64,000 nucleotides of DNA from Heterodera schachtii (Eukaryota; Nematoda; Chromadorea; Rhabditida; Heteroderidae), in NCBI GenBank assembly GCA_023374025.1, contig SIJG01000032.1, positions 1,070,441 to 1,134,440 on the forward strand, in the 5' to 3' direction. Below are positions 33,408-44,279 of the stretch, in pieces; the stretch's first letter is position 1, and each line of letters starts with the position of its first letter. A program made the translations under genes and the position numbers. The notes below the pieces were generated by a model, which saw only the letters and a list, made by a program, of their open reading frames with translations, was not told the origin of the DNA and made no database searches.

Positions 33408-36400
33408 TCATTCGAGTATTTCAAAGTTTTCATCGCTGTCACAATCGAAGTCATACTCTGAAAAAAGTTAAAAATCTAAACAGAATTTTATTTGTTTGTT
33501 TCTGTGAAGTGAAAAGAAAAACCAAGGGCGTAGCCGAAGTTTTGAAAATTTTTATTTTGAATTTAAAAAAAATCGAAGGCGGCATGGAAAATTTTTGGAT
33601 TTTGGCTGATTTTTTTAACAGTTTTTCACGAAAATAAGCGATTTATGGTATCAAATTTTGAAAATTTTGGAAAATTTTAATAAAAAATTTCGTAAAAAAC
33701 GGGTCTTTTCTAAAATTTCGCATTAAAAAAAATTTCATTTTTTGGGTCGGCCTTCCCTCGGCTATGCTCTTGATGAGCAAAAAAAAAACTACCTTTTATG
33801 TCGAGCGAATTGTCGAGAAAAAATTCGCTCTCAAACGGCGTGAATTTTGGCCAACCCTTGGGACGGGAGTCGAGAATCTCGAACAGTGGCGGGGATGAGC
33901 TTGGCAGAACGACCGTCTTGAAAAGAAAGGATGATGTAAGTTTGTAAATCGCGTTTATTGAGAAATGGCACCACAATTGGTCCCTCAAAGAAATTTAAAT
34001 AAATTTTAAAAAAAAAATTTTTTTTTTTTTGCGTGATAATTGATCATTTATTGCAATTTTGATGCAAAATTTTAAGTTTATTTTCATATGTTTAAGCCAG
34101 TTTTTAGCCAATAATACCAACGTTTGAATTTGTTTTTCAATTTTTGGTTTGAATTCGGGCCAGGGTCGGGAATCGGCCAGTGTGTCAGATTCGTGCTCAA
34201 GACGACCCCGAAAATGCCGATTAAATTTTTTTAATGGGGGCTACAAAATTGCCGATAAGGCACGGCACCAGCACAAAGAATTAGTCAGTCATATTCGCAT
34301 ATTCGAAACCAATTTCCGAGGGCATTACCTTAAGCCGATGCACTAGGTCCTCGTACTCGGCCAAGTCGCGTGTCAAAAATCCAAGTGCCAACGACGGATC
34401 TAAGAAAAAAGGGAGCAAAATAATTTTTAAAAAATTGAAAAAAAAATGTGGCATTCTGCAAAAACGAACCGAGCGATTTGAAATCCATCGTCAGAATGTA
34501 CGGACAGTGAAATGAGCTGTCGTCAAATGCATCGCTGGTGCATTATTGTTGTTGTTATTTTTACATTTTGTTGTTGTTGCTGTTGCTGCATCTTTTCTTC
34601 TTCGTTTGTCTTTGTTTTTGTTGGTGCCTTTGCAAAGGTTGAGGCTGAAAATGGAATTAATAAAATTTTTAAAAAGGACCGATTTATTGGTTTTCAAAAA
34701 TTTAACCAAATCACAAAAAAAAAAAAAAATTTTTTTGAAAATTTTTGATGAAAAAAATTTCAGTGGACATCGATAACGGGTGGGTAGTGGACCAACAAAT
34801 ACACCAATTCTTCCAAAATGCTTACAATTCGGAAGGTTCGCCCTCCCGTGGTGTGATGAGGACAATGGGGACGACTGAAAAACAGCGACGACCACCGGCG
34901 GCGGTTGATTTCCGTCGTCCATCATTGTCTTCCGAGATTGAGGTTGAGGAGGAGGACGAACAGCAATGGGTGAATCGATGATGCTGCCCCCCACCACAGC
35001 GTCGTCATCAACACTTTGGGAGGACGAAATTTTGGAGACGGCGGAGGACGACGTCGTAGGGAAAGAGATGGCCGCATCCTATGGCAAATTTTGGATTTTT
35101 TAATGCTAATAGAGAGGATATCGGGATATATCCGCTCTCCCTCCCTCCCCTTCCAAGAGGTTACATTTTCCTGGCAAAATGAAAAAATTTGCCGCGAAAA
35201 GTTGCCTTTTCCAAGGGGTACCTCCCCCTCCCCCTCGCCCCCCGGCCTACCTTTTTAAGGCTCAAAGGGGTGGGAGCAGGAACACATAATTTTCATCAAT
35301 TGGTCCTGTTTTAAAATCAAATGAAAACCCAATTTTCCAATCGAAAAATTGTTTAAAAAAGTTGTTTTTTAAGAAAATTTAAAAAAAAATTTTTTTGTTT
35401 TTTTTATGAGGGGGGGGGGGGGGGTGAAGGACGATGCAGGGCTTGGACGTAATGCACCCCGAAAATCGGTCGTGCCGAACTCCAAATTGCAACACAAAAC
35501 ACACCCCCTGTTGTTGGTTGTGCTGCAGCTGATGCTGTCGGTTGATGACGCCGTTTTGGTTGATCAACGAGGAGGAGACGGACACGGACGACGACTGACT
35601 GGTGGTGGTGGACGAAAGCAAAAGGCGATGATGACCTTGACGTTGATTTCCATCTGCTGTTGCTGTCGTCCTCGGTATGAACAACAGTTGGTCATCGTTG
35701 TTGTCGTCAAGAATTCTATTAAAATAATACATATTTTAGGGATTGTACAATTTAAAAACTAAAAAAAAAAAAAAATTTTTTTTGAAAAAATTAAAAAAAA
35801 ATTTTTTTTAATGGAGAATTTCTTTTAAACTCCGTTTTTTTAATTGAAATCAAACAAGTTGTTTTTTTGTCTCCGTTTCAAAAGCAGTGTTCAAAAATTA
35901 CAAATAAAAAATCACTGTTTGCTTAATTTCCAAAAAAAAATTTTTTTTTTTTTGAGACCTCGATTTTACCAATGCAAATTTTTACCGCACCGAAAACTTT
36001 TTATTATTAATTACTTATTATTCACCCAATATTAATATTTTTATTGGTGCCGCCGTTGCTTTGGCGATGGCAACAATTTGATGACGCCGGCGGGGACAAA
36101 GTGATGGAGCGACAGAGGCGATTGTGGTGTACATCAAAATCATGATCATTTAAAACGGACGTGTCCATTGGGCAGGAGGAAGGCGGCGACGGGCACTCCA
36201 TCAGCAACGGCATTTTGCCATTTTCACAGCGATTGCCTTGAAAAAAGAAAAAAACAATTTTTTTTTTTTGCCATTTATTTGCAGGCCCATAAAAAAATTT
36301 CCAAAGGAAAAAGGGGCTATTTCTGAAAAATTTGCAAAAAATTTAACCTGTCGACGCCTAAGAGACGCCTCGCAGAATTTATATTTTTTTTATGACTCAA

Positions 36401-39399
36401 AAGCGCTTGAAATTGCATTTTTGCGAGAAATGGCCAAGAAAAATTTTAATGGATTATTTAAAAAAAAAAAATTTTTTTGGATATTATCATTTACAATGTT
36501 TTGAATTTTTATTACCGCATGAAGTGGTAGATGAACCAGCACCATCTGTAAAACGACGAGCAACATCCTCTTCATCGTCGTCAAAAACGGAATGGCAAAC
36601 GCCTAAATTTAAACAAAAATTGGAATAAAAAATTTTGGTGAAAAATTTGGAATCAAAAAACGAAAAAAAAATCACTTGGCGGCGGTGTGTCAATGTCAGT
36701 GAACTCTTGGCAAATGTGCGGGTCCAAATAGAGCAACTGAAAAATGTAAATTATAATTTACAATCCAAAAAATGAGTTATTTTCTTGGGGGTCCAATTTT
36801 CAAAAAAAAAAAAAAAAAAATTCGCCACCCCTAGCTACAGGCCTGGAGGGGGGGGGGGGGGGGGTTTAGGGTTTAAATTTACGTTAAAATCTCTATTAAA
36901 TTTCTCAAAAATGACCCATCAGCAGATCTTTGCCCATTTCTTTGTTAAAAATCTTCAAATTTATCACTAACCTTTTTCCCCGCATTGCCATAGAAATAAA
37001 CGGCGTGCCGTGGACGCCCGCCCAAAATGCCAACGCATTGCGGCAATTTGAAATATTCCTAAAATGTGCATTCATTAAAGACATGTGTTACCAACCGAAA
37101 ATCGTTTCCACTTACCGCAATTGCATTGAAATAGCAGGGATTGATCGCGGTTAGGCCTAAAATTTTTGGAAAATCCAATGAAATTTTTCAAAAAAAAAAA
37201 TTTTTTTTTAATCAAACCAAGTCGAAGCGGTACAATGAGCAGCAGCGGACGAATCCATTGACCGGTGGTTGGAGAATTTGTTTTTTGTTCGTGTTCGGGA
37301 GATTTGTCGTTTGGTCCATTTTCCTAATGACGGAATAAAAAAAAAAATTTTTTAAATAAAAATGAATAAATCACCGTTTTCAGCGGCAATGACACCATTG
37401 TGTGAACGTCGTCCGAAATTAGACTAAAACAAGGGAAAACCGATAATTTTTGCAAAATGGGTTAGAAAATTTTGAAAAAAATTTCGGGGTTTTTTTGGTA
37501 ATAGGGTCAGTTGAATTTTTGAAAATGTCTTACACATTGTCCATGGCAACATGTACAACCAAATTGGACCTGGAATATAATGCAAAAAATACATCAAAAA
37601 GTTATTTTTATGAGTGGAAAACCATTCATCGTAGACGACAATCCTTAATTTGAGCAAAAATTTTTTGGGGTTTCCCCGCCTTCCCCCCTCCCCACTCAAA
37701 TTTACTCACTTTTTCAGTACTTGTGCCATTGAATTTGGGCCCAACCATTCGCCAATTGGTTTGCCTTCCGAAGCGCCAAATTGTGCTGAAATGGATTATC
37801 ATAAAACAAAAACATGCAAATGATGGCTTTTGTACCTCGTGGCCCGAAAAAAAATGAAAAAAAAACCCCAAAATTTTCTTGCTTTAATTTGTTAAAATTC
37901 TGAGGGATTCCTCTTTTTGGTCTTGGGATTCAAAAATTGTACCATTTTTTACCAATTTGGTGGATGGAGAATTGTGCAGTTCGTTTGTCCTGAAACATCC
38001 TCAACAGGCGCAGATAGGCTTGAAACTATAAAAAAAATTTTGTTTAAAAAAAGTAAATTTCCAACTATTAAATCCGTCAAACACATTGTAACTTGGCCAT
38101 TTTAAAGATTTTCGGGACTCAAATTAACGAAATGACTGGAACATAATAATTTTTCGCTCTATTTGAATGTAAGAAAAAACATAATTTCCTGAAAATTTTT
38201 TCCTTTTTAAATTCCGGGAGGCCAAAGAAATCTAAAGGAACCAAAATTCCTTTTTTTTACAAACATTTGGTCCTAGAAAATGTCAAAACCTGCTCATTGT
38301 CCGCCCGTTGGTCCACCATTTCGTTGGCCCATCGCCAATCCGAGCCCAAATGAAATTTGATGAGTGCCTTAAATGGAAAATGTTAGAAATAAATGAAAAT
38401 TTGGTTTAAATCCTAGAATGTTCAGCAAAAATTTTTGAATTACCTGTGCCAACACCATTTGACCAACTCGGATCATGCAGCCCCAGCCTAAAAAATGAAA
38501 ATTCATTTAGCGAAAAAAAATTCATCTCTCAGTCATGATTCATCTCTCGGCCATGATTTTCGTAAAATAACTTTTTTTTTTAATTTTGGAGAATTTCCGG
38601 GACCAAAATTGGTACTTGTCTAGTTTACCGGGTACTTTTCACATACATTTTCAGATGCCTATAAATGTGTTTTAAAAATTAATGAAAATAAGTTTTAATG
38701 GGTTTTCGAGGTCGCTGATCACGAATCCGGGCTCAGATCAGCACTATCGTTCACTACATGAGCTGTACAAGAACAAAGAATTGATAGGCTTCCTATACCA
38801 AGAATACCCTCATGGGCAAGATACCCATGAGGATACCATCCATAAATTCATCTCTCAGTCATGATTATAACTTTTTTTTTTTCAAATTTTGGAGAATTTT
38901 CGGGACCAAACTCTTGGTAGGCTTCGTTATTTATAATAAAATTTCGTAAATTTTCCAATTTTTCTACAAACAAAAAAAAACAATGCCTCTGTCGGAGGTT
39001 GGCCCGTCAAAGCCTCCGATGGGAGCCGGCCAATTTTTGCGATATGTAAACCATATGAGGGACCTCGAAAACTCCTTGATCGCTTCAATATCTGCAAATA
39101 ACAAAAAAGAAATTATGTCGACCTTAAACCATAAAATTTCAAATCCCTCAGACCAAGAAAAATTTCATCAAAATTTCCATGAAAACAAAGACCATAGGCA
39201 TCGCAGGCCTTAAAATTTTTTAAATTTTGTCTCAAAAATCGTCGGATGTGGTGGTGGAGGTGGTGGTCCCGGTAATTTGCATGCCTTTTGACGAATAAGC
39301 GGTGCCCAGCAGATGGACAGCGCCGCCGGCCAAGTCGAGAAATGCCAAATCTTCAAGAGTGGAAAAGCCTGGTTCCAGCGTTAGACAAACATCGACCAT
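33408..39399 (-). CDS. ATG4: cysteine protease ATG4 with long internal insert
   Basis: Autophagy protease that processes and delipidates ATG8/LC3. Exons in transcript order: 39399-39285, 39091-38987, 38487-38444, 38367-38290, 38025-37953, 37785-37710, 37643-37623, 37569-37534, 37423-37375, 37323-37218, 37156-37116, 37058-36972, 36736-36676, 36602-36516, 36236-36026, 35715-35505, 35078-34826, 34644-34565, 34534-34470, 34399-34329, 33916-33793 and 33457-33408. The catalytic Cys lies in G-W-G-C-M-I-R-V-G-Q and the Asp/His pair in L-Y-L-D-P-H. Other family blocks are L-I-W-F-T-Y-R-K-N, S-I-H-Q-I, RPLLLIVPLRLG and SFHCPYI. The C-terminus N-F-E-I-L-E is a LIR-type motif. About 290 residues rich in Gln, Ser, Asn and Pro separate L-D-P-H from S-F-H-C, giving about 680 residues versus about 390 in human ATG4B. 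Phase is broken only at the Gln-rich exon 34644-34565, whose boundaries need transcripts. Exons 1 and 2 both end in GC donors. An in-frame ATG at 39444 is an alternative start. Confidence 0.92.
38500..38915. repeat. direct repeats flanking inserted DNA in ATG4 intron 2
   Basis: attcatctctcagtcatgat occurs near 38519 and 38847, each followed by ttttggagaattt and gggaccaaa. Between them lies a copy of the dispersed gtcgctgatcacgaatccg repeat and a palindrome, taccctcatgggcaagatac then ccatgaggatacc. This suggests a duplication created with the insertion. Confidence 0.55.
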
Positions 39400-39951
39400 A
39401 CTTAAGAGTTTTATGTTGATATTGTGCCGAAGTTTCAGTTTCAATCAGAAAAGGGCAAAAAAATAAAAATAAATAAAATTGAAAATTGGTTGGCCATTTT
39501 GGTTCACCTTGTCAGTGTACGGACATAATCCATATCAGAGAATGGAATAGCATATAATGTAAAGATACAATTAGGGTATATGTAAGACGTAAAATTTGGT
39601 AAAATTCTAAAAAAATTTTGGTTTACTTTAAAAAAAATAGCCAGTGTCAGACAAAATAGTTCATAACGCCAAATAGCGTAATTGGCGTAATTTTTTTACG
39701 CGTTAATTCAAAAAAATTTTGCAAAATTTGAACTCCAATTCGTTCGGTGATCAATCGCCTTTTTAATTTATGATAGAAAAAATTCAGAATTTTATCTTTT
39801 TTCCCTGTCGGTCACCAAATCCCAAGGATTACCCAAAATGCGGATATACAATGGAAAACAAATACAACAGTTTATGAAACAAATACATATATATCATCAA
39901 TCCAAATCATTTTCATCGCATTGATTATGTTTTATTGGCATCTGCCCAAGT
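39400..39951. other. intergenic between ATG4 promoter and second array
   Basis: ATG4 upstream region; no promoter motif recognised. From about 39715 it matches the 3' flank of the copy at 44.3 kb (about 44025-44275: aactccgattcgtt-like sequence, gatcaatcgcctttttatga), showing that the two units were duplicated with their flanks. Confidence 0.55.
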
Positions 39952-40299
39952 TCACTCGATGGCACACGTGGCGTAATGTTTGCGCAGTTTGTGGTGATTG
40001 TTTTCGGCGGCGACTGGAGCATTCACGGGGCGTTTTTTGAACAGCGAATTTTTGCAAAAAATCTCAAAGACGGACGAACACGCAATGACAATGCTGAGCA
40101 CCTTAAAAGTTGGAAAATGCGCAAAATCAAATGGCAAAAAAAAAAAATTCACCAAAGTGTCAAACGGCACATTTGTGTGATCCGCTTGGAAGTTGACGCA
40201 AGTCCAAAAGTCCGTCCAATAGAACAGCAAAATGGTTGAGGCCACGGCAGAGCCACACCACCAGACGACAGAAGGGAAGACATACCAAAAGATGAAGAA
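39952..40299 (-). pseudogene. four-TM family, exons 4-5 of a gene split by inversion
   Basis: Exon 4 (40299-40153) and exon 5 (40101-39952) are intact and in phase: third membrane segment, W-T-C motif, fourth membrane segment, then a tail with F-K-K-R-P-V-N-A-P-V and the ending A-T-C-A-I-E. Intron 3 upstream continues to 40407 (GTGAGCGAGCGC) and then meets a palindromic element. Exons 1-3 of what was evidently the same gene lie beyond that element on the opposite strand (41045-41665). As arranged, this half has no promoter. Confidence 0.82.
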
Positions 40300-40414
40300 C
40301 TTAAAAACAAAACAAATTAGGTAAATCGGATTTCGTAGTGAAAAAAGAAGCAATTTTGGACGCGGTTTTGTCGGGTTGAATTTGTTGTGGCCACGCGTTG
40401 CGCTCGCTCACTTC

Positions 40415-40774
40415 GGGACCCACGCGTTTCGGCGCCGACCGTTTCTGCGCCAACCCAGTTTTTGGACTATAACTTTTTTTCTTTGTCAACCATATTTAAT
40501 AATCTTGGTATCATTCGAGAGCTCTTCACGTGCTCTATTAGCATGCAAATTTCCAGTTCGAGCCAAAAAAGTTGGAAAATCTGGTTTTTTGAATTGTTCT
40601 GGCCATAACTTTTTTGAACCTTAACGAAATTTTTCGGAATTAGGCAGGCTAATAGAGAACACTTAGGGCTTTCGGATGATACCAACAATATTAGATTTGG
40701 TTGACAAAGTAAAAAGTTATAGTCCAAAAACTGGGCTGGCGCCGAAACGGTCGGCGCCGAAACGCGTGGGTCCC
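40415..40774. mobile_element. palindromic TIR element, copy 1 (left edge of inversion)
   Basis: 360 bp with inverted repeats of about 80 bp: GGGACCCACGCGTTTCGGCG inward at the left and its complement ending CGTGGGTCCC at the right; both arms continue into cccagtttttggactataac. Left flank is ctcacttc (40407-40414), right flank tagtaacta (40775-40783). No coding capacity. The 8-bp flanks suggest a hAT-type non-autonomous element. Confidence 0.88.
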
Positions 40775-41044
40775 TAGTAACTAGGTAGGTAGGTATGTCA
40801 AAAAATCTTTGAAATTTTTGTCGATTCGAACTCGATTTTGGCGCTTCGTCCCAAAAAAACGAATCGATTAATAAAACGAATTGTCCTTCGTCCGCCTATA
40901 AAAGGGGAATGCTTCGAACAAATTTTCTCATTTTTGCGTCCGTCAGTATTTTTATCATTGTTTTCTATTTGCTCAATTGTGTCAAAGCATCGTTCTGCTG
41001 CTGCTTCTTCATCGATCACAACAAACATCAAACGCGGCTTCAGC

Positions 41045-41665
41045 ATGGAGAAGAAAATCGTCTACTTCAAACTGTTGCAAATTATGCTCACTTTGGCATT
41101 CATTTGGAAACTTCGTTCACTTCACCAATTCTGCGGCACTTTTGCCGACCCAAAAGTGCTACTCTTTTTATGGCCAATTTATTTACAAATGACCAAGATG
41201 ATTTTATTTTCAGGCCTTCATCCATGACAACATTTCAATTGGCCATTGCAAAAGCTTTACGCTCATCGGAAAGGACTCAAAAAGCGGCGAATTTGGCGCT
41301 GTGTTCGACCATCACAAATGGCACAACCAACTGTTCATGATGAGCAGCAGCACCAATGGACGACCAATCGATGAACAGCAACACCAATTCATGGACAAAT
41401 TTGTCGCGAAATTGCCACCCGCTGGACGCCTTTGTATTCCGATAACGGTGAACCAGCAAAAACATAACGATGAAAGCAAATTTCATTTTTGTTTTTTCAG
41501 ATTTCGCCTTTTGACTTCTTTTCTGACTTGATTGGCATGGACATAAATCTCCTCAACAATGACATTTTGCTTCTTGTTTCCTACCAACTCAGCGTCGCAT
41601 TGTTCTCGCTTTTCCTCCTTGGCCTTGGCATCAAGACAATGCTACGCTCTGTGGAAGAATATGAA
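41045..41665 (+). pseudogene. four-TM family, exons 1-3 of the inverted half-gene
   Basis: Exons 41045-41155, 41214-41447 and 41501-41665 (37, 78 and 55 codons), intact and preceded by a full promoter (TATA 40897). The leader lacks the usual AG acceptor (atcacaacaaac). Immediately after the exon-3 donor GTGAG the sequence enters the second element (41671). A transcript from here would have no exon 4 or 5 of its own. Read in its ancestral orientation it would precede exons 4-5 at 40299-39952. Confidence 0.82.
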
Positions 41666-41670
41666 GTGAG

Positions 41671-42055
41671 GGGTCCACTGCGTTTCGGCGCCGACCGTTT
41701 CGGCGCCAGCCCAGTTTTTGGACTATAACTTTTTTCTTTCTCAACCATATTTAATAATCTTGGTATCATTCGAGAACTATTCACGTGCTCTATTAGCATG
41801 CAAATTTTCAAAAAAATTTCGTTAAGTTTAAAAAAAGTTCGAGCCAAAAAAGTTGGAAAATTTCGTTTTTTGAATTCTTCTGGTCCTAACTTTTTAGAAA
41901 CTTAACGAAATTTTTCGGAATTCGGCAGGCTAATAGAGAACACTTAGGGCTTTCGGATGATACCAACAATATTAGATTTGGTTGACAAAGAAAAAATTTT
42001 TAGTCCAAAAACTGAGCTGGCGCCGAAACGGTCGGCGCCGAAACGCAGTGGACCC
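41671..42055. mobile_element. palindromic TIR element, copy 2 (right edge of inversion)
   Basis: 385 bp, same family as 40415-40774: starts GGGTCCACTGCGTTTCGGCG and ends with its complement, AACGCAGTGGACCC. Left flank is gaagtgag (41663-41670), the reverse complement of copy 1's left flank. Right flank is tagttacta (42056-42064), the reverse complement of copy 1's right flank. Confidence 0.88.
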
Positions 42056-42305
42056 TAGTTACTACACCTGACTGTATTTTTTTTTAATTTTACATCAACC
42101 CTCGGCCAGTCAATCGTACGTCGCGGAAAGGGACAATTGGCTTAATATAGCCGGACCAAGAACAATTCGTAAATATGCAATGGAATAACAACAATTTGTC
42201 AAGAAATATGCATAATCCGATTTATCTCATATATCATCAATCATGTCGTTTCATCTGTTTATTGGCACCAGCAGCTTCGGTTCTATCTGGTCTCTGCTTA
42301 ATTGA

Positions 42306-43218
42306 TCACTCGATGGCACAACAGGCACTTCCGTTCTTCTTCTGCTGCTGCTGCTGATGAATGATCACAATCTCGAAGACGGACAAACACACCATGACGA
42401 TGCTGATCACCTAAAAATTGGAAAATGCGTAAAATCAAATGGCAAAAAAAAAAAAAAAAATTCACCAAAGTGACCAACGGCACATTTGTGTGGTCCGCTT
42501 GGAAGTTGAAGCAAGTCCAAAAGTTCGTCCAGAGCAGCAAAATGGATGAACACACAGCAGAGATACACCAGCAGAAGGCAGAATAGAAGGCTTTGGCGTT
42601 GCTCTCGCTCACTTCATATTCTTCCACAGAGAGTAGAATTAAAAGGGTGCTTGGGACAAGGGGGACAAGCGAGCACAATGCGACGCAGAGTTGGGCGGAA
42701 GAAAAGTACAAAAAGTCATTGTCGAGGGAGTTTGCTTTGCCAATCCATTCAAAAATGTAGTCAAAAGGTGAAATCTAAAAAAAAACAAACAAAATTTTAT
42801 TTGATCGTTGTGCCAAAGATTTTGCTGGTTCACCGTTATCGGAATGCAATGGCGTCCAGCGGGTGGCAATTTGGCGGCCAATTCGTCCATGAATTGGTGT
42901 TGCTGTTCTTCGATTGGTTGGTCATTGGTGCTGCTCATCGACAGTTGGTTGTGCCATTTGTCCTGGTCGAACACAGCGCCAAATTCACCGCTTTTTGAGT
43001 CCTTTCCAATGAGCGTAAAGCGTTTGCAATGGCCAATTGATATGTCATGGAGGAAGGCCTGAAAAAACACATCATTATGGATCATTAGTGAAAATTAAAT
43101 GAATGACTTTTGGGTCGGCAAAAGTGCCGCAGAATTGGTGAAGTGAACGGAGACGCCAAATGAATGCCAAAGTGAGCACAATTTGGAACAGCTTCAAGTA
43201 GACGATCTTCTTCACCAT
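42306..43218 (-). CDS. four-TM family protein with fused exons 3-4
   Basis: Exons 43218-43108, 43058-42834, 42774-42466 and 42410-42306 (249 residues). It begins M-V-K-K rather than M-E-K-K. Intron 3 has been almost wholly deleted: exon 3 runs through the first 18 nt of the old intron (GTGAGCGAGAGCAACGCC) straight into exon 4, which has lost its first few codons. The joint is in frame, giving V-E-E-Y-E-V-S-E-S-N-A-K-A-F-Y. Exon 3 has been rearranged before the second membrane segment. The tail is short: I-I-H, five Gln, K-K-N-G-S-A-C-C-A-I-E. TATA (reversed) 43326-43333. Confidence 0.75.
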
Positions 43219-43439
43219 AATGCCGCCTGATAAAGGAGCAGAACGATCGCTTTGACACAACGAGCAAATAAAAAAACAATAATTTGTAAGACACAAAAAT
43301 GAGAAAATTTGTTCGAAGCATTCCCCTTTTATAGGCGGACGAAGGACAATTCGTTTTATTACTCGATTCGTTTTTATGGGACGAAACGCCAAAATCGAGG
43401 TCGAATTGACAAAAATTTCAAAGATTTTTTGACATAGGT

Positions 43440-43625
43440 ACTAGAGACCAAACGGGGTCGGGATCCCGCGGGATTAAATCCGGGATTCCGACCTCGGGAT
43501 CCGTCCCGAGCGATTTTTTAAATTCATCGGGATTGATCGGGATCGGGATTTCATCGAGATCCCGAACCGGGATCCCTCCCGACCATTTTACCAATCCCGC
43601 GGGATTGAAGTCATGATAATTTTTC
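43440..43625. repeat. gggatc-rich tandem repeat
   Basis: Degenerate tgatcgggatcgggatttca and ggatcccg palindromes beginning at the end of the conserved distal promoter (gacataggtactagagacca). Here the promoter flank stops matching the copy at 45.6 kb, so this is probably an inserted element. Confidence 0.5.
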
Positions 43626-44279
43626 GAAAAATCTCCATTTTTAATTAAGATCTTGAATTTTAAATTAAAATATTGTCATTTGCTAATTTTTCTTAAAAAA
43701 TTCCTTAAAAATCCCAAGAAATTTTCACGTGGTCTCCAGAATTCCAATAAAATTTTCAAAATTTGACGCAAAAGTCGGCCATTTTGTTACTACTTTTATT
43801 TCTTTAAAAAAAATTATCAAAAATAATTTTTTAAATTCCTCAAACATTATTCTAAATTTTATTAGGTATCTTTAAGGCACAACGATTTGTACGAATTTTG
43901 TCTAAAAAATTAGAATCAAATTTTCAAAATTTTCCCGGCGGCGCCTTTCGGCACCGCCGGCCTCCCTCCTTGTTCCCCAAAGTATTTAGTGAAAAAGCAT
44001 AGACCCACAAAATCAGAAATTTTGCAAAATTTGAACTCCGATTCGTTAGTGTCTTGATCAATCGCCTTTTTATGATAGAAAAAATTCAGAGAATTTATCT
44101 TTTTTCCACGTCGGTAAACTAATCCCAAGGATTAGCCAAAATGCGGATGTATAATAGAAAATAAATACAACAGTTTATGAACCAAAAATACATAAATAGA
44201 TAATCAGATTTATCATATATATATCATCCATCAAATCATTTCATCACATTGATTATGTTTTATTGGCATCTGCCCAAGT
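43626..44279. other. spacer between array copies
   Basis: AT-rich, with a GC-rich palindrome (ggcggcgcctttcggcaccg, 43937), similar to motifs inside the 21740-22755 element (near 22065 and 22220). From about 44025 it is the array 3' flank shared with 39715-39950. No gene. Confidence 0.5.

Noticed and set aside
34512..34981. Plus-strand ORFs over the Gln/Asn-rich region
   Set aside because: Mirror images of the CAA/CAG repeats in minus-strand ATG4 exons.
38983..39213. 76-codon plus-strand ORF, M-P-L-S-E-V-G-P
   Set aside because: Antisense to ATG4 exon 2 (38987-39091); the minus strand has the clear family match.
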